Source: CAVZLD01 sp964522605 (GTDB lineage: Bacteria > Planctomycetota > Planctomycetia > Pirellulales > Pirellulaceae). From it: a DNA stretch of 18,365 nt. The stretch lies in contig CAZFWV010000115.1 of the NCBI GenBank assembly GCA_964522605.1, positions 1-18,365 on the forward strand, read 5' to 3'. Shown piece by piece: positions 1 through 7,018 of this stretch (the stretch's first letter is position 1; the number at the start of each line of letters is the position of its first letter). A model generated the notes under the pieces. It did not search any database and was not told the origin of the DNA. It worked only from the letters and a program-made list of their open reading frames with translations. Made by a program: the position numbers and the translations under genes.

Positions 1-73
1 AGCTTACTCCAAGCACTTCCTTCCGGCATTCGATTGGGAAAAAAACGCCGAGTTCCGGGCGTTTTCATACGAC

Positions 74-140
74 TTTGCCCTGCTAACGGTGAAAACGTTG
101 TCTTCTCGCCAAGAATTGGAGCGACCAACGGGAGCGACGT
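74..140 (+). repeat. Dispersed repeat, copy 1 (ANGENVV-type)
   Basis: This segment is closely similar to the reverse complement of 10538-10605. Shared blocks include GCTAACGGTGAAAA and GAGCGACCAACGG, with scattered substitutions between. Translated in one frame both copies give ANGENVV followed by ATNGSD, but the reading frame has no other sign of a gene, so it is treated as a noncoding dispersed repeat. Nothing else between the window start and 277 is recognisable apart from a short palindrome near 146-160. Confidence 0.65.
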
Positions 141-277
141 TCACGCGGGTGCGGTCGCACCCCGTTGGCTTGCGGCCCTGCCGCATTGCACTGCTAACGG
201 AATTCACTATCGCTCGGCGACAGTCGGGCACGGAGAGGGGCTGTGCGGTCCACGCGATATACGACGGGCTAGCACAC

Positions 278-350
278 TCGTTTAACGGCGAGCCGGAGGC
301 GTCGGCGGATCGGAGACAGTAGCAGTCGCCTTCGGCTTGCCGTTAAACGA
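278..350. repeat. Foldback repeat with 24-bp arms
   Basis: The left arm 278-301 (starts TCGTTTAACGG) is the reverse complement of the right arm 327-350 (ends CCGTTAAACGA) with two mismatches, around a 25-nt spacer. It lies upstream of the glycosylasparaginase gene. The two mismatches and symmetrical ends are typical of small REP/MITE-like elements; a transcription terminator is less likely because no T-run follows. Confidence 0.75.
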
Positions 351-523
351 AACTGGTAGTTTTGGACCGCGACGCAGGTACAATGTTGACCTGCCGAAAG
401 TGGTGGGGACGTGACGAACGACCGTTGCGTGCTGCGGCAAAAGTCGGTCCCTCTTTCGGAAGAAGTCTTGATCTTGGACCGTCCTGGCCGCGCAACCCGA
501 CTAGAATCTCGAGAAAGGCCATC

Positions 524-1516
524 GTGAAACCAAACCGTCGTCAGGTACTTGCGGGCGCCGCCTGGGTGGTCAGCGGCTTCCCGTTAGGTGGACCAATCGT
601 GGCAAGTGAACCCATCGAAGATCGCCCCCTGGTGGTCTCCACGTGGCCGTTTGGCAAGGAGGCGAATGATAAGGCTTTGGCTGTGCTGCTCGCGGGGGGA
701 TCGACGCTCGACGCGGTCGAACAGGGGATTCGCGTCACCGAGGCGTCCGGGAATTCGTCCGTTGGATTAAGCGGCAAGCCGAATGCTGCCGGTTTCGTCC
801 AACTGGATGCCTGCATCATGCACGGCCCCGGACATCAGGCCGGTGCGGTCGGTGCCCTGGAAGGGTTTGCGCATCCGATCTCGGTTGCTCGGCGCGTCAT
901 GGAAAAGACGCCCCATGTCATGCTCGTCGGTGAAGGCGCCCGTTGGTTCGCGCTCGAAGAGGGGTTCGCGTCGGTCGATATTGGCGACCATCGCGAAAAG
1001 GCCGCGCTCTGGCGATCTCAGCGGCAGAAGGCCACGACCGACCCCGAGACCGCTGATTCTCCGACAACTTCGGCGTCCTCGGCGGAAAACCACGACACGA
1101 TCACCTTGCTCGTTCGGGGCGTCGACGGCACCCTATCCGGAGGGTGTTCGACCAGCGGGTTGGCGGACAAGTTGCCCGGTCGCGTGGGCGATTCCCCCAT
1201 CATCGGCAGCGGTCTGTATGTCGATAATGAAGTGGGAGCGGCTGGCGCCACCGGAGTGGGCGAAAATGTCATGCGCTATTGCGGGGCGTTCCTGATCGTC
1301 GAGCTGATGCGTCAGGGAATGGATCCGACAACGGCCTGCCAGACGGCCATTCGGCGGATTGCGGCCAAGGATCCCCGCGGCTGGGACTTAGGAATTCACT
1401 TCGTGGCTCTCGATAAGCAAGGGCGCTTCGGTGCCGCGGGAACCAAGGAATTCCCCCATTCCGTGGCCTATCCCGGATTCAGCCAGGTCCTAACCGCTCC
1501 GGCAACCACCGAGTAA
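524..1516 (+). CDS. N4-(beta-N-acetylglucosaminyl)-L-asparaginase (glycosylasparaginase), Tat-exported
   Basis: Ntn-hydrolase that cleaves the GlcNAc-asparagine bond of N-glycan remnants. The chosen start is GTG at 524, five bases after GAGAAAGG; an in-frame ATG at 362 would add 54 residues with no homology-like features. The protein is 330 residues. Residues 4-20 (NRRQVLAGAAWVVSGF) look like a twin-arginine signal. H190-D191-T192 matches the family's H-[GD]-T autoproteolysis site, so Thr192 should become the N-terminal nucleophile of the beta chain after self-cleavage; residues 219-226 (GRVGDSPI) and the GAAGATGVGE segment (about 238-247) match the substrate-binding and glycine-rich region. 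The low-complexity Ser/Thr/Ala stretch at 171-188 just before the cut site is the usual disordered end of the alpha chain. The selenothioredoxin begins 36 bases downstream, so cotranscription is likely. Function is confident; the natural substrate is not known. Confidence 0.93.
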   Translation: MKPNRRQVLAGAAWVVSGFPLGGPIVASEPIEDRPLVVSTWPFGKEANDKALAVLLAGGSTLDAVEQGIRVTEASGNSSVGLSGKPNAAGFVQLDACIMHGPGHQAGAVGALEGFAHPISVARRVMEKTPHVMLVGEGARWFALEEGFASVDIGDHREKAALWRSQRQKATTDPETADSPTTSASSAENHDTITLLVRGVDGTLSGGCSTSGLADKLPGRVGDSPIIGSGLYVDNEVGAAGATGVGENVMRYCGAFLIVELMRQGMDPTTACQTAIRRIAAKDPRGWDLGIHFVALDKQGRFGAAGTKEFPHSVAYPGFSQVLTAPATTE

Positions 1517-1552
1517 CCAACCGCACCAGATCATCCCCAAGGAGAATCTCTC

Positions 1553-2059
1553 GTGCGCACCAAACACCTTCTGCTACTACTGCTGGCAATCGGTCTAACC
1601 GGTTCCGGCTGCCAACCGTCTGGCTCCGGTCCACTCGGTCCCGGTCAGATGCTACCACCGCTTCAGGCGGAGGGCTGGTTCAACGGCTCGGCGCCCACCC
1701 CGAGCGATTTGCTCGGCCAAGTCGTCGTCATCCAATGCTGGGCCTATTGGTGAGGCCCCTGCCGAGCGTCGGCCCCCGGTCTGGTTCAGACCTACCAAGA
1801 ATATGCTCCGCGCGGCGTCCGTTTCGTTGGTATCACGCCGGAAGGCACCGATCAGCTGAAGGAAGTTCGCGATCATCTCGACGAATATGGCATCACGTGG
1901 CTCAATGGATATGGCGCAGCCGACGCCCTGAGTGCGCTCGGGATCCGAGCCTTTCCGACCACCTTCGTCGTCGGAAAGGACGGTCGCGTCGTGTGGAACG
2001 ATGAACAGGGCGGTTCGCTTCAGGCCGCCATTGAGGAAGCCTTGAGCAGCGAGGCCTGA
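1553..2059 (+). CDS. TlpA/ResA-like thioredoxin selenoprotein (UGPC active site), probable lipoprotein
   Basis: Read through the TGA at 1751-1753, this is one continuous 168-residue thioredoxin-fold protein. GTG start at 1553 follows AAGGAG with an 8-base gap. Residues 1-20 (MRTKHLLLLLL...GSGC20) form an export signal with a weak lipobox. The fold follows: strand VVVIQCW (about 57-63), active site W66-U67-G68-P69-C70, and the cis-proline segment F134-P135-T136-T137. In relatives residue 67 is the nucleophilic cysteine (WCGPC), so TGA sits exactly at the catalytic position while the resolving Cys70 is kept. Frame and similarity continue without any shift to the normal C-terminus. A SECIS-like hairpin follows at 1778-1792 and a Sec-type selD lies 2 kb away. 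The likely role is thiol/disulfide or peroxide chemistry outside the cytoplasmic membrane. An annotation stopping at 1753 would lose all catalytic parts. A point mutation from TGC/TGT is the main alternative. Confidence 0.85.
1751..1753 (+). other. In-frame TGA, predicted selenocysteine codon 67
   Basis: Codon 67 of the thioredoxin gene is TGA between TGG (Trp66) and GGC CCC TGC (Gly-Pro-Cys70). It replaces the first cysteine of the CxxC motif. Downstream coding is intact for 101 more codons to a second TGA at 2057-2059. Confidence 0.82.
1778..1792 (+). promoter_or_regulatory. Candidate bacterial SECIS hairpin in the thioredoxin mRNA
   Basis: GGTCTG (1778-1783), loop GTT (1784-1786) and CAGACC (1787-1792) form a perfect 6-bp stem with a triloop starting with G. 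Thirty bases lie between the TGA and the loop, inside the range usual for bacterial SECIS elements bound by SelB. A competing 5-bp hairpin, GCCGA/TCGGC (1761-1773, loop GCG), lies closer to the TGA and is a less well placed alternative. Confidence 0.65.
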
Positions 2060-2503
2060 CCAATCGAGCCAACGTGCGGCGCCGCGTACAAACCCTGTCG
2101 ATGGTCTAGCGCGGGGGGAAGAAGTGGATGGCTTGATTCCGCCCGCCACACAACAGAATCGACTTTGACAATGGAGTGCCAGCACGCTTCTTGCTTTCAC
2201 GAGATTGACTGCACGAGGTCAGCCAGAGGAATGCGCGAACTCGTATTTTCCGGCTCAGCCGGGCAAGGTACATTGTCCCTTCGTCAACCTGAGGCGGTCG
2301 TTCGTGAAGTCGGCGACCCCACGTCATGTTGAGGAACCCACCCAGTCCAAGATGGAGTAAGAACGGGTCGAACGGTTCGTCATCGCCGGTGCAGGATGTC
2401 CCGCGTTGAAGTGAAACGACCCCAGGCAAACGATCATCCCGCAATACGAACTGGAGGTTCCTTCCATCCACCGGTCACCTGATCCCAGCAACAGGAGGTT
2501 GCC
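2060..2503. other. Intergenic region with no supported gene
   Basis: The 444 bases between the thioredoxin stop and the next gene contain open frames on the minus strand, but these show no family motifs, no ribosome site and biased shadow-like composition. A small GC palindrome (CGGCGCCG, about 2073) follows the thioredoxin stop but lacks a T-run. The last 20 bases hold the ribosome site of the next gene. Confidence 0.6.
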
Positions 2504-2773
2504 ATGCGAATCTGTCCGGAAGCTACTGAAGTCCGCTCCATTGTCCGCAATGTCTTTCTTAATCTCGGAGTTACCAACGACTCGCTCGAGGACCTTTCCG
2601 AGACCATCCTGATTGACGAGGGTCGTCCGTGTGCCCGGTCCTATCGGATCGAGAACCTGATGGCCATGTGGTTGATCGACATCGGGATCGTGCAGTTCTA
2701 CGATGAGGAAGGGAATATGCTGCACCGGACGAATCTCCTCGCCGAAGTCAATCCGCGCCGCATGGCCGCCTGA
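2504..2773 (+). CDS. Small hypothetical protein (89 aa)
   Basis: ATG at 2504 is preceded by AGGAGG with a 5-base spacer (2493-2498), a near-ideal Shine-Dalgarno and the strongest in this window, so the gene is very likely real. The protein is soluble, acidic in its middle (SLEDLSETILIDEG) and has no signal peptide or cysteine motif; Cys4 and one near residue 43 are the only cysteines. The C-terminal half (YRIENLMAMWLIDIGIVQFY) could form a helix and strand. I do not recognise the family and assign no function. It stands alone between a 440-base gap and a foldback repeat (2790-2934). Confidence 0.7.
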   Translation: MRICPEATEVRSIVRNVFLNLGVTNDSLEDLSETILIDEGRPCARSYRIENLMAMWLIDIGIVQFYDEEGNMLHRTNLLAEVNPRRMAA

Positions 2774-2789
2774 CGTTCTGGCATTGATA

Positions 2790-2934
2790 CGTAGGACGGA
2801 TTGGTAATCCGTCGTGGAACGAGCGATGGCGAGAATCGCACCGGACCGCTGGATCGGACCGCCCGTGAAGCGCAGAACATGCGCCAGAACCTGCAACTCA
2901 TCCAACAACGGACGGAATGCCAATCCGTCCTACG
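2790..2934. repeat. MITE-like foldback (CGTAGGACGGAT arms)
   Basis: Arm 2790-2813 (CGTAGGACGGATTGGTAATC...) is the reverse complement of 2911-2934 (...CCAATCCGTCCTACG) with two mismatches, enclosing 97 bases. It fills the space between the small orphan gene and the RNA methyltransferase, and the latter's possible ATG at 2935 begins at its very edge. The arms look like the ends of a small non-autonomous mobile element. Confidence 0.75.
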
Positions 2935-2949
2935 ATGGTTTTCCTGCGG

Positions 2950-3765
2950 ATGCCCCGGATTCCCATCCACGATCTTGATGATCCGCGATTGTCGGACTAT
3001 CGAGCGTTGCCCAGGTCGAACCTGACGCGCCACGCCGGTCGATTTATTGCGGAAGGAAGATTGCTCGTCGAACGACTAGCTGCCAGCCGTTTCCCGCTTC
3101 TTTCCGTCGTCTGCAGCAGTTCGGATCTGGATCGGTTGCCCGAGGGTTTGCCGGAAGAGGTGCCCGTCTATGTACTCCCGAAGCGACACGTCAGTGAGCT
3201 GATCGGGTTTCAGTTCCATCGCGGAATGCTCGCCTGCGGAAAGCGCCACGCCAACCCGATGCTCGCGGAGTTGCACGCAACGGAGCTCACCCATCCGATC
3301 GTCGTTGTTTGCCCCCAGGTGGTCGATCCGACGAATCTTGGAGCCATCATCCGAAACTGTTGTGCCTTCGGAGTCGGCGGACTGCTGCTCGGCCCGGGCT
3401 GTGCCGACCCGTATTCACGGCGCGTCATCCGGGTGTCGATGGGAAACTGCTGGCAGTTGCCGATCCGAGAATCGCCGAATCTGGTCGACGATCTGCAGAC
3501 ACTGCGGCGGGAAGCAGAATTCGAAATCGTTGGCACCGTTCTCGATCGGGCCGCTGAACCGCTCGCTTCCGCGGGTCGCACGAGGCGGCTTGCCTTGCTG
3601 TTCGGCAGCGAGGGGCATGGACTCACAACGGACTGGATCCAACTCTGTGATCGGACCGTGACCCTGCCAATGCAACGCAACACGGATTCACTCAACGTTG
3701 CCGTCGCCACGGGTGTCATGCTCTACCATTTCACGACCGTGGCCAAGTGCGCCTCGAATGACTGA
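2950..3765 (+). CDS. SpoU/TrmH-family RNA 2'-O-methyltransferase
   Basis: SPOUT-class enzyme that methylates a ribose 2'-OH in rRNA or tRNA using SAM; the exact target nucleotide cannot be told from sequence. With the 2950 ATG it has 271 residues. The N-terminus (IHDLDDPRLSDYRAL and FIAEGRLLVERL) is the substrate-binding SpoU_sub_bind-type domain. The catalytic knot follows: motif 1 N129-LGAIIRN136, motif 2 LLFGSEGHGL (216-225), and motif 3 LPMQRNTDSLNVAVATGV (239-256). Starts at 2935 (ATG) and 2917 are also in frame, but 2917 lies inside the foldback arm; 2950 fits the family N-terminus best. There is no clear Shine-Dalgarno. The gene is convergent with selD; a link to selenium is not shown. 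Confidence 0.9.
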   Translation: MPRIPIHDLDDPRLSDYRALPRSNLTRHAGRFIAEGRLLVERLAASRFPLLSVVCSSSDLDRLPEGLPEEVPVYVLPKRHVSELIGFQFHRGMLACGKRHANPMLAELHATELTHPIVVVCPQVVDPTNLGAIIRNCCAFGVGGLLLGPGCADPYSRRVIRVSMGNCWQLPIRESPNLVDDLQTLRREAEFEIVGTVLDRAAEPLASAGRTRRLALLFGSEGHGLTTDWIQLCDRTVTLPMQRNTDSLNVAVATGVMLYHFTTVAKCASND

Positions 3766-3788
3766 CGCGCTGCCGACCCTGCAGCGAA

Positions 3789-3939
<151 letters not shown>

Positions 3940-3990
3940 TAAGAGAGAAATCTCCAATCACCGTCAGAAGGGCACAGGGGAGATGCAATT

Positions 3991-5037
3991 CTAACGCAGG
4001 ATCAACTGAGCCTCTTCTTGCGCGATAATCTCGCCGACGCGGATCGGAGCGGGTTCACCGTGATCGACGATGAAACGAACGACATGCTCGAGCGATGCGG
4101 GGGGAGTTGCCATCAGCAAGCCACCGGAAGTCTGCGCATCGAAGCACAGCTCCAAGCCATCCGGATCCGGGTTGCCATCGATTCGCATCTGCGACTCGGT
4201 GAAGGCACGATTCGATTTATTGGCCCGCGTTCGATAGCCTTGGCGTCCCAGTTCGATCGCGTTCGGTAACGCCGGGATCTGTGCCACGTCCAGCACGACT
4301 GTCACGCCGCTCGCCACGGCCAACTCCAGCGCATGGCCCGCCAAACCGAAACCGGTCACGTCAGTCATCGCGCGGATTCCCGCTGCCACGGCCGCTTCGC
4401 TCGCCGTTCGATTCAATCGACACATTCCCTCGACGGCAACCTGCAGCACCTCGGGCGGACAGTGGCCGGCTTTCGCCGCCGTCGTGATGTAGCCCGTGCC
4501 GAGCGGCTTCGTCAGCAGCAACTGGTCCCCCGGCTTTGCCTGACGATTGGTGATCAGCTGCTCGGGTGTGACAACTCCGGTCACCGACAGACCATATTTG
4601 ATTTCCTGATCACGGACCGTATGGCCGCCGACAAGAACCGCGTCGGCCCGCCGCACCTGCTCCGCTCCTCCCCGAAGGATCTCGACCAGAATCGAAAGAT
4701 CGAGTTGATCGTCGGGAAAGCCAACGATGTTCAGCGCCGTTGTCGGCCGGGCTCCCATCGCGTAGAGATCGCTCAGGGAGTTGGCCGCGGCGATCTGTCC
4801 GTACAAGAACGGATCGTCGACCAGCGGCGGGAAGAAGTCTAACGATTGGACCAACAGCAAACCTTCGCGCAGTCGAAAGACGCCTGCGTCGCTGAACCCT
4901 TCGGGTCCCACGATCAGGTCCGGGTGCGAGAAGGCCGGCAATTGTTGCACAACCTGTGCAACGCCCTTCGGGGCGAGTTTTCCCGCTCACCCAGCACAAC
5001 TTGCGTAGTCAACCAACCGTTTTTGGCGGCCTGACAT
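3991..5037 (-). CDS. selD: Selenophosphate synthase (selenide, water dikinase), itself a selenoprotein
   Basis: SelD makes monoselenophosphate from selenide and ATP, the donor for Sec-tRNA and selenouridine. Reading through TGA at 4987-4989 from ATG 5037 gives 348 residues, the normal family length. The N-terminus reads LVDYASCAG-U17-AG-K20-LAP, aligning the TGA with the catalytic Cys17 and the following lysine with the essential Lys20 of E. coli SelD. Other family marks are S49-D50 (metal/ATP aspartate), S65-L-D67-FF, SLSD (87-90), GGH (137-139), TKPLGTG, MTDVTGFGLAGH and the C-terminal TSGGLL. A call starting at the internal GTG (4950) would drop 29 residues including the active site. Sec at this position is known for many SelD proteins. 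A SECIS-like hairpin lies 32 nt after the TGA. The next gene upstream on this strand starts at 5993 and ends at 5061, 23 bases before the selD start, so readthrough from it is possible. Confidence 0.95.
4944..4962 (-). promoter_or_regulatory. Candidate bacterial SECIS hairpin in the selD mRNA
   Basis: GTTGCACA, loop GGT, TGTGCAAC form a perfect 8-bp stem with a GGU triloop; the loop begins 32 bases after the TGA. The stem and loop recall the E. coli fdhF SECIS, whose upper stem also contains GUUGCA followed by GGU. A second small hairpin (CGCCC/GGGCG, 4962-4975) stacks immediately before it and could extend the structure. Function is inferred, not shown. Confidence 0.75.
4987..4989 (-). other. 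In-frame TGA, predicted selenocysteine codon 17 of selD
   Basis: On the minus strand the codons are TGT GCT GGG TGA GCG GGA AAA, giving C14-A-G-U17-A-G-K20. The position equals the catalytic Cys/Sec of SelD enzymes. Conserved SelD sequence exists on both sides of the stop codon in the same frame. Confidence 0.9.
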
Positions 5038-5060
5038 TTCCATCGTTCACCAAACCAAGA

Positions 5061-5993
5061 CTACTGAAAAACTTCGCGAAGCATCTTCAGGTTCTGAGGA
5101 ATTGCCGTCTCGTAATCTTCCTTGCCCTCGAACTCGAGCGAAATGAAGCCACGATAGCCGACCTGACGCAGAATCTGAGCAACGCGTGGGTAATCAATGT
5201 CCAACGTGTACCACTTGCCGCCGCCATTATAAGTCTTCGCCTGCACAAAGACGGCTTGGGGAGCCATCTGTTCCATCTGACGGTAGGAATCCTCCAGGAA
5301 ATTCCCGGTGTCCATTGTCACTTGGAGCCAAGGAGAATCGATCTCACGGACGATGTGCAGAACACCTTCTGCGGTGCGTCCCAACCCCCAGTGGTTTTCC
5401 AGCCCCATCAAGACGCCATATTTTTCCGCATGGGGTAGGATCGCCTGGAACGAATCGATCACCCAACGAAAACCATCTTCTTCGGTATAGCCGGGCAACA
5501 CGGGTTCGATCCCGCGATTCTCCATCAGCGCATCGAAACTCTCAATCGTCCGCCATCGCCCCGTGTTGACGCGCATCGTGGGAATCCCCATTTCATGCGC
5601 CAATTGAAGGCAATGGATTGTGTGATCGATGTTCTTCTGGCGTTCCGCAGCGTCGGGGGAAACAAACCCCTGATGAGTCGAAAATCCGCACAGCGCCAAC
5701 CCATTGACGAAAGCCCGTCGCTTAATCTGCTGAAGGTAACTGTTCGATTCGTCCGTCATTTGCACATGCAGGACCTCAAACCCGTCGAATCCCATTTCTG
5801 CCGCCAGGTCCAAACAGCGTTCGATCGACAACTTCGTCGTATCGTTGTATCGCCAGAAGGAATACGAGGACACTGCGATCGGATTCCCGCGTCGGGGTGC
5901 CGCCGCATCCGTCTCTGCCGCTACGCCTCGAGCACCACAGGCCGTCAAAGCGGCACCGGCCGCCCCAAGAAATACGCGTCGATTGCACTCCAT
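5061..5993 (-). CDS. Sugar phosphate isomerase/epimerase-like TIM barrel, Tat lipoprotein
   Basis: Xylose-isomerase-like (AP endonuclease 2 superfamily) TIM barrel of 310 residues, probably acting on a sugar or inositol-type substrate in the periplasm. ATG 5993 follows GAAAGG at a suitable distance. The N-terminus NRRVFLGAAGAALTAC has a twin-arginine motif and an LTAC lipobox, so it is probably exported folded and lipid-anchored. Barrel landmarks are FDGFEVLHV, the metal-type glutamate in MGLENHWG, MDTGNF (aspartate) and FISLEFEG (glutamate) near the C-terminus, the set that usually binds a divalent metal. Its stop is 23 bases from the selD start on the same strand. With the oxidoreductase and ManD-like genes further along the same strand it forms a loose sugar-metabolism block. 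Substrate not predictable. Confidence 0.88.
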   Translation of the reverse strand: MECNRRVFLGAAGAALTACGARGVAAETDAAAPRRGNPIAVSSYSFWRYNDTTKLSIERCLDLAAEMGFDGFEVLHVQMTDESNSYLQQIKRRAFVNGLALCGFSTHQGFVSPDAAERQKNIDHTIHCLQLAHEMGIPTMRVNTGRWRTIESFDALMENRGIEPVLPGYTEEDGFRWVIDSFQAILPHAEKYGVLMGLENHWGLGRTAEGVLHIVREIDSPWLQVTMDTGNFLEDSYRQMEQMAPQAVFVQAKTYNGGGKWYTLDIDYPRVAQILRQVGYRGFISLEFEGKEDYETAIPQNLKMLREVFQ

Positions 5994-6112
5994 GGTGTAT
6001 GCCTTTCTACCAGAATCGCCTCTCCGCCAGCACGAACCTCAGATCCTACGCCAGGTCCGATCCGCTGTAAACGTACAGTCCGGCGATTCCCCGGGAAGTT
6101 CCGAGAACCGGT

Positions 6113-6200
6113 TTTCAAAACTGGGAGGGCGAGGCTCCTGCTGAGCCAAAGACGCGACAAATCCAGGCTCGGCAGGAGCGTCGCCCTCCCGAATGACGGT
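6113..6200. repeat. Foldback repeat (GGGAGGGCGAGGCTCCTGC arms)
   Basis: Arm 6123-6147 and arm 6166-6190 are reverse complements with two mismatches, separated by 18 bases. Outer TTTCAAAAC (6113-) and GTTTTGAAA (about 6195-) pair as well, extending the structure imperfectly. The same TTTGAAAA/TTTTGAAA type of flank reappears around the unrelated foldback at 18190-18305. The rest of 5994-6434 holds no supported gene. Confidence 0.78.
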
Positions 6201-6434
6201 TTTGAAATGCGATCTAGTGCGTGGTCACAGCACGAGATTGCTGGAGCTGACTTCGTTTCAATTTGCGAACGAGTTTTCTCGACCGCAGTGCCAAGACTGC
6301 ATCTCCGCGAACGAATAGAAATAGAGCGGACTGAGCGGCCGGAAAGGGTGATTCGTGGACGCGCAGTCATGGTTCGCAAGAATCAAGAGACCTCCGAAAA
6401 ATCGCCGGGCAGGCGTTAGAACGGCTGAGACGGA

Positions 6435-6608
6435 ATGGAAGGTACTGAGTTTTTCGTCGGTTGGGGCACGCTGTCGTTGATCAACGCTGGGCTAGCGCAA
6501 TCCAAACGCCGCAGCGGTTTAATCTGGTGGTTGGGCTCGCTGCTGCTCGGCCCCGTCGCGACCTTCCTGATTGTGATCCTACCACCGGTTGACGAGCCGC
6601 TCATGTAG
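6435..6608 (+). CDS. Small hydrophobic membrane protein (57 aa)
   Basis: A 57-residue frame opens with ATG at 6435, three codons after an in-frame TGA, so no longer start is possible. Residues 5-21 are moderately hydrophobic (FFVGWGTLSLINAGLA), followed by a basic turn QSKRRSG (22-28) and a clear transmembrane helix 29-50 (LIWWLGSLLLGPVATFLIVI). The pattern INAGLAQ-x-KxRSG-x-x-WxxxSLLLGPxATF resembles small two-helix membrane proteins seen in many bacterial genomes whose function I cannot name. It is convergent in layout with nothing obvious and lacks a strong ribosome site. Missed easily because of its length. Confidence 0.65.
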   Translation: MEGTEFFVGWGTLSLINAGLAQSKRRSGLIWWLGSLLLGPVATFLIVILPPVDEPLM

Positions 6609-6761
6609 AACGGAACACTTCATGATCTTTTGGGAATCCGTGGGCCTGCGATTCGTGCGTTGCCGGAGGAGTCTCTTGGCCCGAGGTCAATTGCATCATC
6701 GCCTGGGGCATTGCCCTGGCTGTTATGGACAGGTCAAGCGGAACCAAAGATCGAGAAGAGG

Positions 6762-6848
6762 AACCGCGGATCGAGCGGATCGAGCGGATCAAACGGATGT
6801 CCGCGGATCTGTCCGTGCCGATCCGTCCCCTCCGTCAAATCCGTGGTT
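6762..6848. repeat. Degenerate foldback with 9-bp tandem GATCGAGCG units
   Basis: AACCGCGGAT (6762-6771) pairs with ATCCGTGGTT (6839-6848) with one mismatch. Inside it the 9-mer GATCGAGCG occurs twice in tandem (6769-6786) with a third degenerate copy GATCAAACG (6787-6795). The segment is rich in repeated GATCCG/CGGATC words. No gene is supported anywhere in 6609-7018. Confidence 0.6.
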
Positions 6849-7018
6849 ACTTCTCCACCTGAAGTCCATCGTGAACTCGATTTCCTTTCGCCCGTGTCTT
6901 GATTCGACTGCCGTAGCATGGACCGCCTGATCGGGGCCGTTCTGGATGTCGATCGGGCTTCACTCTGCACTTTTCGCGGTAAAAATGTCGTTCGCTCAGC
7001 AAGAAATCGTGCGCCTCG

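Noticed and set aside
1553..1753. A 66-residue lipoprotein ending at TGA 1753, or a nonsense-mutated pseudogene
   Set aside because: The frame and thioredoxin similarity continue to 2059, the TGA falls exactly on the catalytic Cys codon and a SECIS-like hairpin follows.
1652..2200. 182-residue minus-strand frame across the thioredoxin gene
   Set aside because: Shadow of the plus-strand selenoprotein gene with no motif or ribosome site.
3991..4950. A SelD starting at the internal GTG 4950 (319 residues)
   Set aside because: It would lack the catalytic residue and conserved N-terminus, which are present just upstream through an in-frame TGA.
5495..5515. GGTTCGATCCC, like a tRNA T-arm
   Set aside because: Lies inside the TIM-barrel coding sequence and no acceptor stem or anticodon arm can be built around it; no tRNA-Sec was found anywhere.
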